From positions 1 to 15,217 of the forward strand of contig DATHGT010000073.1 of NCBI GenBank assembly GCA_035317605.1: DNA of 15,217 nt. The letters run 5' to 3'. Under the pieces are notes generated by a model. That model was given only the letters and a program-made list of their open reading frames with translations. It searched no databases and had not been told where the DNA came from. Of this stretch, positions 1 through 12,217 are shown one piece after another. The stretch comes from DATHGT01 sp035317605. GTDB lineage: Bacteria > Methylomirabilota > Methylomirabilia > Rokubacteriales > CSP1-6. The translations under genes and the position numbers were made by a program. How positions within the stretch are numbered: the stretch's first letter is position 1; each line of letters begins with the position of its first letter.

Positions 1-288
1 CCCCGTGATCATGTTCTTGATGTAGTCCGCGTGCCCCGGACAGTCGATGTGCGCGTAGTGCCGCTTCTCCGTCTCGTACTCCACGTGCGCCACCGCGATC
101 GTGATCCCCCGCTCCCGCTCTTCCGGCGCGTTGTCGATCGACCCGTAGTCGCGCACCGCGATGTTCTTGTTCTTGGTGTGCAGCACCTTCGTGATCGCCG
201 CCGTCAACGTCGTCTTGCCGTGATCGATGTGCCCGATCGTCCCAATGTTCACGTGCGGCTTCGTCCGCTCGTATTTCACCTTCGCCAT
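1..288 (-). CDS. tuf: Elongation factor Tu, N-terminal part (runs off the window)
   Basis: EF-Tu is the cytoplasmic GTPase that delivers aminoacyl-tRNA to the ribosomal A site. Only codons 1-96 of about 395-400 are present, because the gene continues past position 1. The G domain starts correctly: MAKVKYERTKPHVNIGTIGH, P-loop GHIDHGKT (residues 19-26), switch I RGITI with Thr63, and G3 DCPGH (82-86) followed by ADYIKNMITG. The usual INTAH after switch I reads IAVAH here, a conservative variant. The ATG at 288 lies 26 bases after the fusA stop and is preceded by AAGGAG with 8-base spacing, so it is the last visible gene of the str operon. Codon choice is strongly G-ending (Ala GCG, Thr ACG, Gly GGG, Arg CGG), unlike fusA next door but like the tuf fragment at the other end. 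This is the second tuf copy of the cluster. Identification is certain; the rest of the gene is unseen. Confidence 0.97.
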   Translation of the reverse strand, partial: MAKVKYERTKPHVNIGTIGHIDHGKTTLTAAITKVLHTKNKNIAVRDYGSIDNAPEERERGITIAVAHVEYETEKRHYAHIDCPGHADYIKNMITG

Positions 289-296
289 CGTGAGGA

Positions 297-302
297 CTCC
301 TT
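297..302 (-). promoter_or_regulatory. Shine-Dalgarno site of the downstream tuf
   Basis: An AAGGAG on the minus strand, 8 bases before the tuf ATG at 288, fixes the tuf start. It lies in the 26-base fusA-tuf spacer. Confidence 0.8.
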
Positions 303-314
303 GCCTTCCGAGCT

Positions 315-2423
<2,109 letters not shown>

Positions 2424-2431
2424 GTCTCTGT

Positions 2432-2438
2432 TCCTCTT
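2432..2438 (-). promoter_or_regulatory. Shine-Dalgarno site deciding the fusA GTG start
   Basis: AAGAGGA on the minus strand is followed by 8 bases and then GTG at 2423. Its AAGAGG core (2433-2438) is also complementary to CCTCTT in the 3' arm of the hairpin just upstream (2460-2465), so it could be masked. Confidence 0.65.
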
Positions 2439-2458
2439 TCGTCGTTGACTACACATGA

Positions 2459-2491
2459 GAAGAGGGGGGTCAGGCCGCGGCCCCCCTCTTC
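2459..2491 (-). promoter_or_regulatory. Strong hairpin in the rpsG-fusA spacer
   Basis: The arms 2459-2469 and 2481-2491 are a perfect 11-bp inverted repeat (GAAGAGGGGGG with CCCCCCTCTTC on the minus strand) around an 11-base loop. It starts 14 bases after the rpsG stop and ends 35 bases before the fusA GTG. There is no U-run after it, so it is not a typical intrinsic terminator. Possible roles are mRNA 3'-end protection of the rpsL-rpsG segment, a processing site, or control of fusA initiation. The fold is read from the sequence; the role is inferred. Confidence 0.65.
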
Positions 2492-2505
2492 GTCAGGATC
2501 TGAAG

Positions 2506-2973
2506 CTACCAGCGATAGTGCGCGAACGCCTTGTTGGCCTCCGCCATCTTGTGCGTGTCTTCCCGCTTCTTCACCGCCGTCCCGCGGTTATTGGCCGCGT
2601 CGAGCAGCTCGGCGGCGAGCTTGTCGGCCATGCTGCGCTCGGGGCGCCGGCGGGCCGCGCCGATCACCCAGCGCATGGCCAGTGACGTGCGCCGGTCCGG
2701 CCGCACCTCCACCGGAACCTGATACGTCGAGCCGCCGACCCGGCGGGACTTCACTTCGACCGCCGGCTTGACGTTCTCGATCGCCTGCTTGAACATCTTG
2801 AGCGCTTCCTGCTTGGAGCGGTCCTCCACCGAGGTCAGCGCGTCGTACATGATGGTCTCGGCCGTGGACTTCTTGCCGCGGATCATCATGATGTTCACGA
2901 ACTTCGCCACCAGACGACTGCCGTACTTCGGGTCCGGCAACACTTCACGCTTCGCGGCTCCGGCGCGCCGCAT
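2506..2973 (-). CDS. rpsG: 30S ribosomal protein S7
   Basis: S7 nucleates assembly of the 30S head, binding the 3' major domain of 16S rRNA near the E site and the mRNA exit path. The protein is 155 residues, the standard length. It starts MRRAGAAKREVLPDPKYG and contains KFVNIMMIRGKKSTAE, the hairpin segment VGGSTYQVPVEVRPDRR and the helix AMRWVIGAARRRPERSM, and ends KMAEANKAFAHYRW. The ATG at 2973 comes only 2 bases after the rpsL stop (TAG TC ATG), so initiation is probably coupled to rpsL termination; the only SD-like stretch, AAGGG, lies inside the end of rpsL. In E. coli the S7 autoregulatory site lies between rpsL and rpsG; there is no space for it here. A longer reading frame upstream of 2973 is only out-of-frame overlap with rpsL. 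Confidence 0.97.
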   Translation of the reverse strand: MRRAGAAKREVLPDPKYGSRLVAKFVNIMMIRGKKSTAETIMYDALTSVEDRSKQEALKMFKQAIENVKPAVEVKSRRVGGSTYQVPVEVRPDRRTSLAMRWVIGAARRRPERSMADKLAAELLDAANNRGTAVKKREDTHKMAEANKAFAHYRW

Positions 2974-2975
2974 GA

Positions 2976-3356
2976 CTAGGCCGCACCCTTCGGCGCCTTG
3001 GCGCCGTACTTCGAGCGGCTCTGCTTGCGATTGGCCACGCCCGCGGTGTCCAGCGTGCCCCGGATGATGTGATACCGAATGCCCGGCAGGTCCTTCACCC
3101 GGCCGCCACGAATCATGACGATCGAGTGCTCCTGGAGATTGTGACCGACTCCGGGGATGTACGACGTCACCTCGAGGCCGTTGGTGAGGCGCACCCGCGC
3201 GACCTTGCGAAGAGCCGAATTCGGCTTCTTCGGCGTAGTCGTGTAGACGCGAATACACACGCCCCGCTTCTGTGGGCATGCCTGCATCGCGGGCGTCTTG
3301 GACTTCTGACGCACCGCTTCACGTCCCTTGCGAACGAGCTGATTAATGGTCGGCAT
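2976..3356 (-). CDS. rpsL: 30S ribosomal protein S12
   Basis: S12 lies at the decoding centre of the 30S subunit and takes part in tRNA selection. The protein is 126 residues, normal for the family. Conserved stretches are ACPQKRGVCIRVYTTTPKK, PNSALRKVARVRLTNG and GGRVKDLPGIRYH, with the basic tail RKQSRSKYG. The two lysines whose substitution gives streptomycin resistance are wild type (Lys43 and Lys88, counting Met as 1). Asp89, the residue methylthiolated by RimO in E. coli, is present. The ATG at 3356 has GGAG about 5 bases upstream. It is the first gene behind the promoter at 3394-3422, so it opens the str operon rpsL-rpsG-fusA-tuf. The next gene, rpsG, starts 2 bases after its stop. Confidence 0.98.
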   Translation of the reverse strand: MPTINQLVRKGREAVRQKSKTPAMQACPQKRGVCIRVYTTTPKKPNSALRKVARVRLTNGLEVTSYIPGVGHNLQEHSIVMIRGGRVKDLPGIRYHIIRGTLDTAGVANRKQSRSKYGAKAPKGAA

Positions 3357-3366
3357 GGCTCTCCAA

Positions 3367-3380
3367 CGCCGCGAACGGCG
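3367..3380 (-). promoter_or_regulatory. Small leader hairpin before rpsL
   Basis: CGCCG-UUCG-CGGCG forms a 5-bp stem with a four-base loop on the minus strand. It would fill almost half of the predicted leader of about 30 bases between the transcription start (near 3387) and the rpsL ATG, and lies a few bases upstream of the SD. It could stabilise the mRNA 5' end or present the ribosome binding site. The role is inferred. Confidence 0.45.
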
Positions 3381-3393
3381 ACAAAACTCTCAC

Positions 3394-3422
3394 TTTATAA
3401 CCAGAACACCCTGTTTTGTCAA
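3394..3422 (-). promoter_or_regulatory. Sigma70-type promoter of the str operon
   Basis: On the minus strand TTGACA (3417-3422) is followed by a 17-base spacer (3400-3416) and TATAAA (3394-3399). The -35 matches the consensus fully, the -10 at five of six bases, and the spacing is ideal. The patch is AT-rich in an otherwise GC-rich window. It lies between the rpoC stop (3462) and rpsL (3356), so transcription should start near 3387 and give a leader of about 30 bases. It would let rpsL-rpsG-fusA-tuf be transcribed independently of, or in addition to, readthrough from rpoC. No comparable promoter was seen in the other spacers. Confidence 0.85.
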
Positions 3423-3435
3423 CACCTTAGCCCAC

Positions 3436-3459
3436 GCGGTCGTGCGTCCGCACGACCGC
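3436..3459 (-). terminator. Perfect hairpin right after rpoC (terminator-like, no U-tract)
   Basis: GCGGTCGTGC and GCACGACCGC pair perfectly over 10 bp around a four-base loop (3446-3449), starting 2 bases after the rpoC stop. What follows, GTGGGCTAAGGTG, is not a U-run, so intrinsic termination may be weak or absent. It may be a partial terminator, a Rho-linked pause, or a 3'-end stabiliser that separates rif from str transcripts. The structure is clear; termination is inferred. Confidence 0.5.
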
Positions 3460-3461
3460 CC

Positions 3462-7628
<4,167 letters not shown>

Positions 7629-7635
7629 TCGCACT

Positions 7636-7642
7636 CTCCTTT
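7636..7642 (-). promoter_or_regulatory. Shine-Dalgarno site deciding the rpoC start
   Basis: AAAGGAG on the minus strand stands 7 bases before ATG 7628. It excludes the in-frame GTG at 7634, which would be only 1 base away. Confidence 0.8.
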
Positions 7643-7653
7643 GTCCCGGTTCA

Positions 7654-10600
7654 TCAGGATGCCTTCTTCCCGTCCTTGGTCACCAGCTCGACGTCGAGGG
7701 CCAGGCTCTGGAGCTCCTTCACCAGCACGTTGAACGACTCCGGTGTGCCGGGTTCGAGGAAGTTCTCGCCCTTGACGATGGCCTCGTAGATGCGATTGCG
7801 TCCCTCCACGTCGTCGGACTTGACGGTGAGCATCTCTTGCAGCGTGTGCGCGGCGCCATACGCCTCCAGCGCCCAGACCTCCATCTCGCCAAAGCGCTGA
7901 CCGCCGAACTGCGCCTTGCCGCCCAACGGCTGCTGGGTGACCAGCGAGTAGGGGCCGATCGAGCGCGCGTGCATCTTGTCGTCGACGAGATGGGCCAGCT
8001 TCAAGATATAGATCTGACCGACGGTCACCTCCTGGTGGAACTTCTTGCCGCTGCGGCCGTCGTAGAGGACGGTCTTTCCCGACGTCGGCAGGTTGGCCTG
8101 CCGCAGGTGCTCCTTGATCTCCCCCTCGGTGGCCCCATCGAACACGGGGCTGGCCATCCACATCCCGAGGGCCCGCGCCGCCCAGCCCAGGTGCGTTTCG
8201 AGAATCTGGCCGACGTTCATGCGCGAAGGCACGCCGAGCGGGTTCAGCACGATCTCGACGGGCGTGCCGTCCGGCAGGTACGGCATGTCCTCCTCGGGCA
8301 GGACTTTGGACACCACGCCCTTGTTGCCGTGGCGGCCGGCCATCTTGTCGCCGACCGAGAGCTTGCGCTTCACGGCCACGTAGACCTTCACCATCTTGAT
8401 GACGCCGGGCGGCAGGTCGTCGCCACGCCGCAGGCGCCCGATGCGCTCCTCCAGCATGGTGTCGTAGATCGAGATCTGCTCCTCGGCCAGCTCCTCGATC
8501 CGGCGGATCGTCTGGCTGAGCCCCTCGTCCTCCTTGATCTTGACCTTCTTCAGCTCGTTCCAGGAGAAGTTGTCGAGGTCGGCCCGCTCGATCCGCGCGC
8601 CCTTCTTGGTCACGCTCTTGGTCTTGACGGTCGGGTCGAACAGCTCGTTGAGCGATGTCTTGCCGACCAGCAGGTTCTTCAGCTTCTGGTCGCGCTCCAT
8701 CTCGACCATCGCGATCTCGTCCTGGTAGTCCTTCTCGAGGCGGCCGATCTCCTCCTCCTCGATGGACTTGGCGCGCTCGTCCTTGTCGACGCCGCGCCGC
8801 GAGAACACCTTGACGTCGACCACCGTGCCCTCGATCCCCGGGGGGACCGTGAGTGAAGTGTCCCGCACGTCGCCGGCCTTCTCGCCGAAGATCGCCCGCA
8901 GCAACTTCTCTTCCGGCGTGAGCTGGGTCTCGCCCTTCGGCGTGATCTTGCCGACGAGAATGTCGCCGGCCTTGACCTTGGCGCCGATCCGCACGATTCC
9001 CGAATCGTCGAGGTCCTTCAGCGCCTCTTCCGACACGTTCGGGATATCCCGGGTGATCTCTTCCTTCCCGAGCTTGGTGTCGCGGGCCTGAATCTCGAAC
9101 TCCTCGATGTGGATCGAGGTGAAGCGGTCGTCCTTGACGAGCCGCTCGGAGACCAGGATCGCGTCCTCGAAGTTGTAACCGCCCCACGGCATGAACGCCA
9201 CGAGCACGTTGCGGCCCAGGGCCAGCTCACCCTGATCGGTGCCCGGCCCGTCGGCCACGACGTCCCCCGCGGCCACCCGTTGTCCCTTCCGCACCACCGG
9301 CTTCTGGTTGATGCAGGTGTTCTGGTTGGAGCGGCGGTACTTGGTCAGGTTGTAGATGTCGAGCGGCAGGTCCTGCACCGGATCCGCCTTCTTGGACCGG
9401 CTCTCCGCCCGCACCACGATGCGGTCCGCGGACACGTATTCGACCACGCCGGGACGCTTGGCCACGATCACGGCGCCCGAGTCGCGCGCCACCACGTGCT
9501 CCATGCCCGTGCCGACCAGCGGAGCCTCGGGCTGGAGCAGCGGGACGGCCTGACGTTGCATGTTGGAGCCCATCAGGGCCCGGTTGGCGTCGTCGTTCTC
9601 GAGGAACGGGATCAGCGACGCGGCCACCGAGACGAGCTGCTTGGGCGACACGTCCATGTAGTGCAGCTCTTCGGGCGGCACCATGCGGAACTCGCCGCCC
9701 TTCCGGGCCGACACGCGCTCCTGCACGAACCGGCCGCTGCGGTCGATCTCGGCGTTGGCCTGAGCGATGACGACCTGCTCCTCCTCCAGAGCGGTCAGGA
9801 ACCGGATCTCGTCGCTGACCTTGCTCTCGCGCACCACGCGGTAGGGAGTCTCGATGAAGCCGAACTCGTTGGTGCGAGCGTAGGTGGACAGCGACGAGAT
9901 GAGCCCGATGTTCGGGCCTTCCGGCGTCTCGATCGGACAGATGCGTCCGTAATGCGTGGGATGAACGTCACGCACCTCGAACCCCGCGCGCTCGCGGCTG
10001 AGACCGCGCGGCCCCAGCGCGGAGAGCCGGCGCTTGTGGGTCAGCTCGGCCAGCGGGTTCGTCTGGTCCATGAACTGGGAGAGCTGGGAGGACCCGAAGA
10101 ACTCCTTGACCACGGCCGAGACCGGCTTGGCGTTGATGAGGTCGTGGGGCATCAGGTTCGCGATGTCGGAGATCGACATGCGCTCCTTCACGGCCCGCTC
10201 CATGCGGGTCAACCCCACCCGGAACTGGTTCTCCAGCAACTCGCCGACCGAGCGCACGCGGCGGTTGCCGAGGTGGTCGATATCGTCGGTGGGCCGGCTG
10301 CCGACCTTGACCAGCAACAGGTGACGGACGACCGACACGATGTCCTCGGAGCGCAGGGTCTTGAGCGAGAGCGGGGCGTCGATCCCGAGCTTCTTGTTGA
10401 TCATGAAGCGGCCGACCCGCGCCAGGTCGTAGCGGCGACCGTCCATGAACATGCCGCGGAACAGCGCGCGCGCCGAGTCGATGGTCGGCGGATCGCCCGG
10501 ACGCAGCCGGCGGTAGATCTCCACCAGCGCCTCGTCGGGGTTCTTGAAATGATCGCGGGCCAGCGTCTCGTACATCGAGCTGTCGGTCCGCTTGTCGGCC

Positions 10601-11691
10601 GGCCGCACGTTCGGCAGGTTCGGCAGCATCATGACCTGCAACTTGAAGGGCGCGATCGGCCGGCTCATGACCTGCGAGAGCACGGTCGAGGTGATCTCGG
10701 TGTTGGTCTCCACCAGCACCTCACCGCTGTCCGTGTCGACGATGCGGGAGGCCGTCCGGCGACCGACCAGCGACTCGGCGCGCACGGCGATCTTCTCCAC
10801 GCCCGATTCGGCAAGTCGCTCCACCAGCTTGGCGTTGAGGACCTTGCCGGCCGTCACCAGCGGCTCACGATGCCGCGGCGGCTTGACGTCCTCCGCGACC
10901 TTGACGCCCTCGTGGGCGTCCGGATTGAACTTGACCCAGGCGTTGCCCTCCTCGAAGGCCTGCACCTCCTCGGCGTCGTAGAACTGGGTCAGGACCTCCT
11001 CGTCGGAGAGGATCACGCCTTTCTCGAGGAACCAGAACGCTCTCAAGTAAGCGGTGGCGAGCATCTTCCGGCGCCGATCGACCCGCACCTGGAGAATGTC
11101 GTTGGCGTCGAAGTCGAACTCGACCCACGAGCCGCGGTAGGGAATGACCCGAGCCGAGAACAGCGGCTTGCCCGACGCCAGCGTCTTGCCCTTGTCGTCG
11201 TCGAAGAAGACACCGGCCGAGCGCTGGAGCTGGCTCACCACCACGCGCTCGGTGCCGTTGATGATGAAGGTGCCCTTCTCGGTCATGAGCGGCAGCTCGC
11301 CCAGGTAGACTTCTTGGCCGCGCTGCTCGCGGATGGTCCGCGTCTTGGCTTCCTTGTCGTGGTCGAAGACGACCAGCCGGAGGGTCACCTTCAGCGGGAT
11401 CGCGAACGTCATGCCCCGGTCGTGACATTCCTCGACCGTGTATTTCGGCTCCCCGAAGTGGTAGGAATCGAACTCCAGCAGCGAGTTGTCGTTGTAGTCC
11501 GCGATCGGAAACACGGACTTGAACACGCCCTGGAGGCCGAGGTCCTCGCGCCGGTCGGACGCCACGTCCTTCTGCAGGAACGCCTCGTATGATCGCCTCT
11601 GGACCTCGATGAGGTTCGGAATCTCCACGATGGAGGGGATCTTGCCGAAATCCTTCCGACTCCGCCGCCCGCACTGAATCGTCCCTGCCAT
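7654..11691 (-). CDS. rpoB: DNA-directed RNA polymerase beta subunit
   Basis: Beta is the second large catalytic subunit of RNA polymerase and the rifampicin target. It is 1345 residues. It opens with RKDFGKIPSIVEIPNLIEVQ and has the protrusion and lobe with an SI1-like insertion (about 230-370). The rifampicin region FFGSSQLSQFMDQ then TNPLAELTHKRRLSAL has Asp542, His552 and Ser557 wild type (E. coli D516, H526, S531). Fork loop 2 reads GPRGLSRERAG, where most relatives I recall have GPGGL. Active-centre residues are in GGYNFEDAI (Glu842, Asp843) and GDKMAGRHGNKG. A charged SI2-like insertion precedes GDDLPPGV (from 1090). The roughly 50 residues that E. coli has before its TPVFDGA stretch are missing (GWAARALGMWMASPVFDGA). 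The end is the usual QQPLGGKAQFGGQRFGEME and ESFNVLVKELQSL. The ATG at 11691 has GGAG 5-6 bases upstream and lies 100 bases after rplL, behind two hairpins. Confidence 0.98.
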   Translation of the reverse strand: MAGTIQCGRRSRKDFGKIPSIVEIPNLIEVQRRSYEAFLQKDVASDRREDLGLQGVFKSVFPIADYNDNSLLEFDSYHFGEPKYTVEECHDRGMTFAIPLKVTLRLVVFDHDKEAKTRTIREQRGQEVYLGELPLMTEKGTFIINGTERVVVSQLQRSAGVFFDDDKGKTLASGKPLFSARVIPYRGSWVEFDFDANDILQVRVDRRRKMLATAYLRAFWFLEKGVILSDEEVLTQFYDAEEVQAFEEGNAWVKFNPDAHEGVKVAEDVKPPRHREPLVTAGKVLNAKLVERLAESGVEKIAVRAESLVGRRTASRIVDTDSGEVLVETNTEITSTVLSQVMSRPIAPFKLQVMMLPNLPNVRPADKRTDSSMYETLARDHFKNPDEALVEIYRRLRPGDPPTIDSARALFRGMFMDGRRYDLARVGRFMINKKLGIDAPLSLKTLRSEDIVSVVRHLLLVKVGSRPTDDIDHLGNRRVRSVGELLENQFRVGLTRMERAVKERMSISDIANLMPHDLINAKPVSAVVKEFFGSSQLSQFMDQTNPLAELTHKRRLSALGPRGLSRERAGFEVRDVHPTHYGRICPIETPEGPNIGLISSLSTYARTNEFGFIETPYRVVRESKVSDEIRFLTALEEEQVVIAQANAEIDRSGRFVQERVSARKGGEFRMVPPEELHYMDVSPKQLVSVAASLIPFLENDDANRALMGSNMQRQAVPLLQPEAPLVGTGMEHVVARDSGAVIVAKRPGVVEYVSADRIVVRAESRSKKADPVQDLPLDIYNLTKYRRSNQNTCINQKPVVRKGQRVAAGDVVADGPGTDQGELALGRNVLVAFMPWGGYNFEDAILVSERLVKDDRFTSIHIEEFEIQARDTKLGKEEITRDIPNVSEEALKDLDDSGIVRIGAKVKAGDILVGKITPKGETQLTPEEKLLRAIFGEKAGDVRDTSLTVPPGIEGTVVDVKVFSRRGVDKDERAKSIEEEEIGRLEKDYQDEIAMVEMERDQKLKNLLVGKTSLNELFDPTVKTKSVTKKGARIERADLDNFSWNELKKVKIKEDEGLSQTIRRIEELAEEQISIYDTMLEERIGRLRRGDDLPPGVIKMVKVYVAVKRKLSVGDKMAGRHGNKGVVSKVLPEEDMPYLPDGTPVEIVLNPLGVPSRMNVGQILETHLGWAARALGMWMASPVFDGATEGEIKEHLRQANLPTSGKTVLYDGRSGKKFHQEVTVGQIYILKLAHLVDDKMHARSIGPYSLVTQQPLGGKAQFGGQRFGEMEVWALEAYGAAHTLQEMLTVKSDDVEGRNRIYEAIVKGENFLEPGTPESFNVLVKELQSLALDVELVTKDGKKAS

Positions 11692-11701
11692 ATGTTCTCC
11701 C

Positions 11702-11726
11702 GAGGACGACCCCCGAGGCCGTCCTC
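11702..11726 (-). promoter_or_regulatory. Hairpin abutting the rpoB ribosome binding site
   Basis: GAGGACG (11720-11726) pairs with CGTCCTC (11702-11708) on the minus strand. Four more pairs including two G-U can form inside, leaving a three-base loop. The hairpin ends 1 base before the rpoB SD (GGAG, 11697-11700). It could affect 30S loading on rpoB. The pairing is read from the sequence; the effect is inferred. Confidence 0.55.
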
Positions 11727-11749
11727 ACCGGTATGCTTCGTCGCTTCGA

Positions 11750-11768
11750 GCGCCGGCTCTGCCGGCGC
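11750..11768 (-). promoter_or_regulatory. GC-rich hairpin in the rplL-rpoB spacer (possible attenuator or processing site)
   Basis: GCGCCGGC-AGA-GCCGGCGC is a perfect 8-bp stem with a three-base loop, 23 bases after the rplL stop. With a two-base bulge the stem can grow to 10 bp. No U-run follows. In E. coli the same spacer holds a partial terminator and an RNase III site that keep rpoB expression below that of rplL; the position suggests an equivalent role here. Confidence 0.55.
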
Positions 11769-11791
11769 GCTCCTGCCCCAGGGAGAAGCGG

Positions 11792-12169
11792 CTACTTCAC
11801 CTGGACGATCGCGCCCTGCTCTTCGAGCTTCTTCTTGACGTCCTCGGCCTCGGCCTTGGCGATCTTCTCCTTCACCGCCTTGGGCGCGCCGTCGACGAGG
11901 TCCTTGGCCTCCTTGAGGCCGAGACCGGTGAGCTCGCGGACGACCTTGATGACCTGGATCTTCTTCTCGCCGGCCGCGGAGAGGATGACGTCGAACTCCG
12001 TCTGCTCCTCGACGGCGGCGGCGCCGGCGCCAGCGCCCGCCGTGGCGGCGACCGCGACGGGGGCGGCGGCCGACACGCCCCACTTCTCCTGCAGCATCTT
12101 CGACAGCTGCGCGGCTTCGAGCAGGGTCAGCTTGTCGAGTTGTTCGGCGATCTCTTCGACACTGGCCAT
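11792..12169 (-). CDS. rplL: 50S ribosomal protein L7/L12
   Basis: L12 forms the flexible stalk that recruits translation GTPases (EF-Tu, EF-G, IF2) to the ribosome. It is present in several copies bound to L10. The protein is 125 residues, typical length. The N-terminal dimerisation domain (about 1-32) is followed by an Ala/Gly-rich hinge (about 33-54, with VAATAGAGAGAAA) and the globular C-terminal domain from FDVIL, with the conserved stretch VIKVVRELTGLGLKEAKDLV and the lysine-rich KAVKEKIAKAEAE. The ATG at 12169 has the best ribosome binding site in this part of the cluster: AAGGAG with 5-base spacing, which fits the need for more L12 than its neighbours. The gene lies 36 bases after rplJ; rpoB follows after a 100-base spacer with hairpins. 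Confidence 0.98.
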   Translation of the reverse strand: MASVEEIAEQLDKLTLLEAAQLSKMLQEKWGVSAAAPVAVAATAGAGAGAAAVEEQTEFDVILSAAGEKKIQVIKVVRELTGLGLKEAKDLVDGAPKAVKEKIAKAEAEDVKKKLEEQGAIVQVK

Positions 12170-12174
12170 GACGT

Positions 12175-12180
12175 CTCCTT
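12175..12180 (-). promoter_or_regulatory. Strong Shine-Dalgarno site of rplL
   Basis: AAGGAG with a 5-base spacer to ATG 12169. It is stronger than the site of rplJ upstream (AGGAG with a GTG start), consistent with making several L12 per L10. Confidence 0.75.
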
Positions 12181-12189
12181 GTCTGTGGT

Positions 12190-12217
12190 GATTATTCGGT
12201 CGCGATTATTCCGTCGC
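12190..12217. repeat. Tandem 14-bp direct repeat at the rplJ stop codon
   Basis: 12190-12203 and 12204-12217 are adjacent copies of a 14-bp unit (GCGACSGAATAATC on the minus strand, S being the single mismatch). The first transcribed copy contains the last codons and TAA of rplJ; the second lies in the rplJ-rplL spacer. As 14 is not a multiple of 3, the second copy is out of frame. It looks like a small duplication past the stop. Confidence 0.8.

Noticed and set aside
2424..2456. Earlier fusA start at ATG 2456
   Set aside because: It would add 11 residues without family similarity and lies in the transition from the hairpin 3' arm, with no good ribosome binding site. GTG 2423 fits the EF-G N-terminus.
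2974..3279. Extended N-terminus for S7 up to 3279
   Set aside because: It overlaps almost all of rpsL out of frame; the S7 family start matches ATG 2973.
3436..3459. Calling the rpoC-end hairpin a confirmed intrinsic terminator
   Set aside because: The stem is strong but no U-tract follows; listed only as terminator-like.
10012..10080. Possible natural rifampicin resistance from Thr and Ala in the TNPLAEL part of the rifampicin region
   Set aside because: Bacillus subtilis, a sensitive organism, has the same TNPLAEL sequence, and the main resistance positions (Asp, His and Ser equivalents) are wild type.
9109..11592. Long open frame of 827 codons on the plus strand opposite rpoB
   Set aside because: It is antisense to an intact rpoB. 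The composition is low-complexity (rich in Arg, His, Leu, Asp, Val) as expected from reading GC-rich codons backwards, and no family is recognisable.
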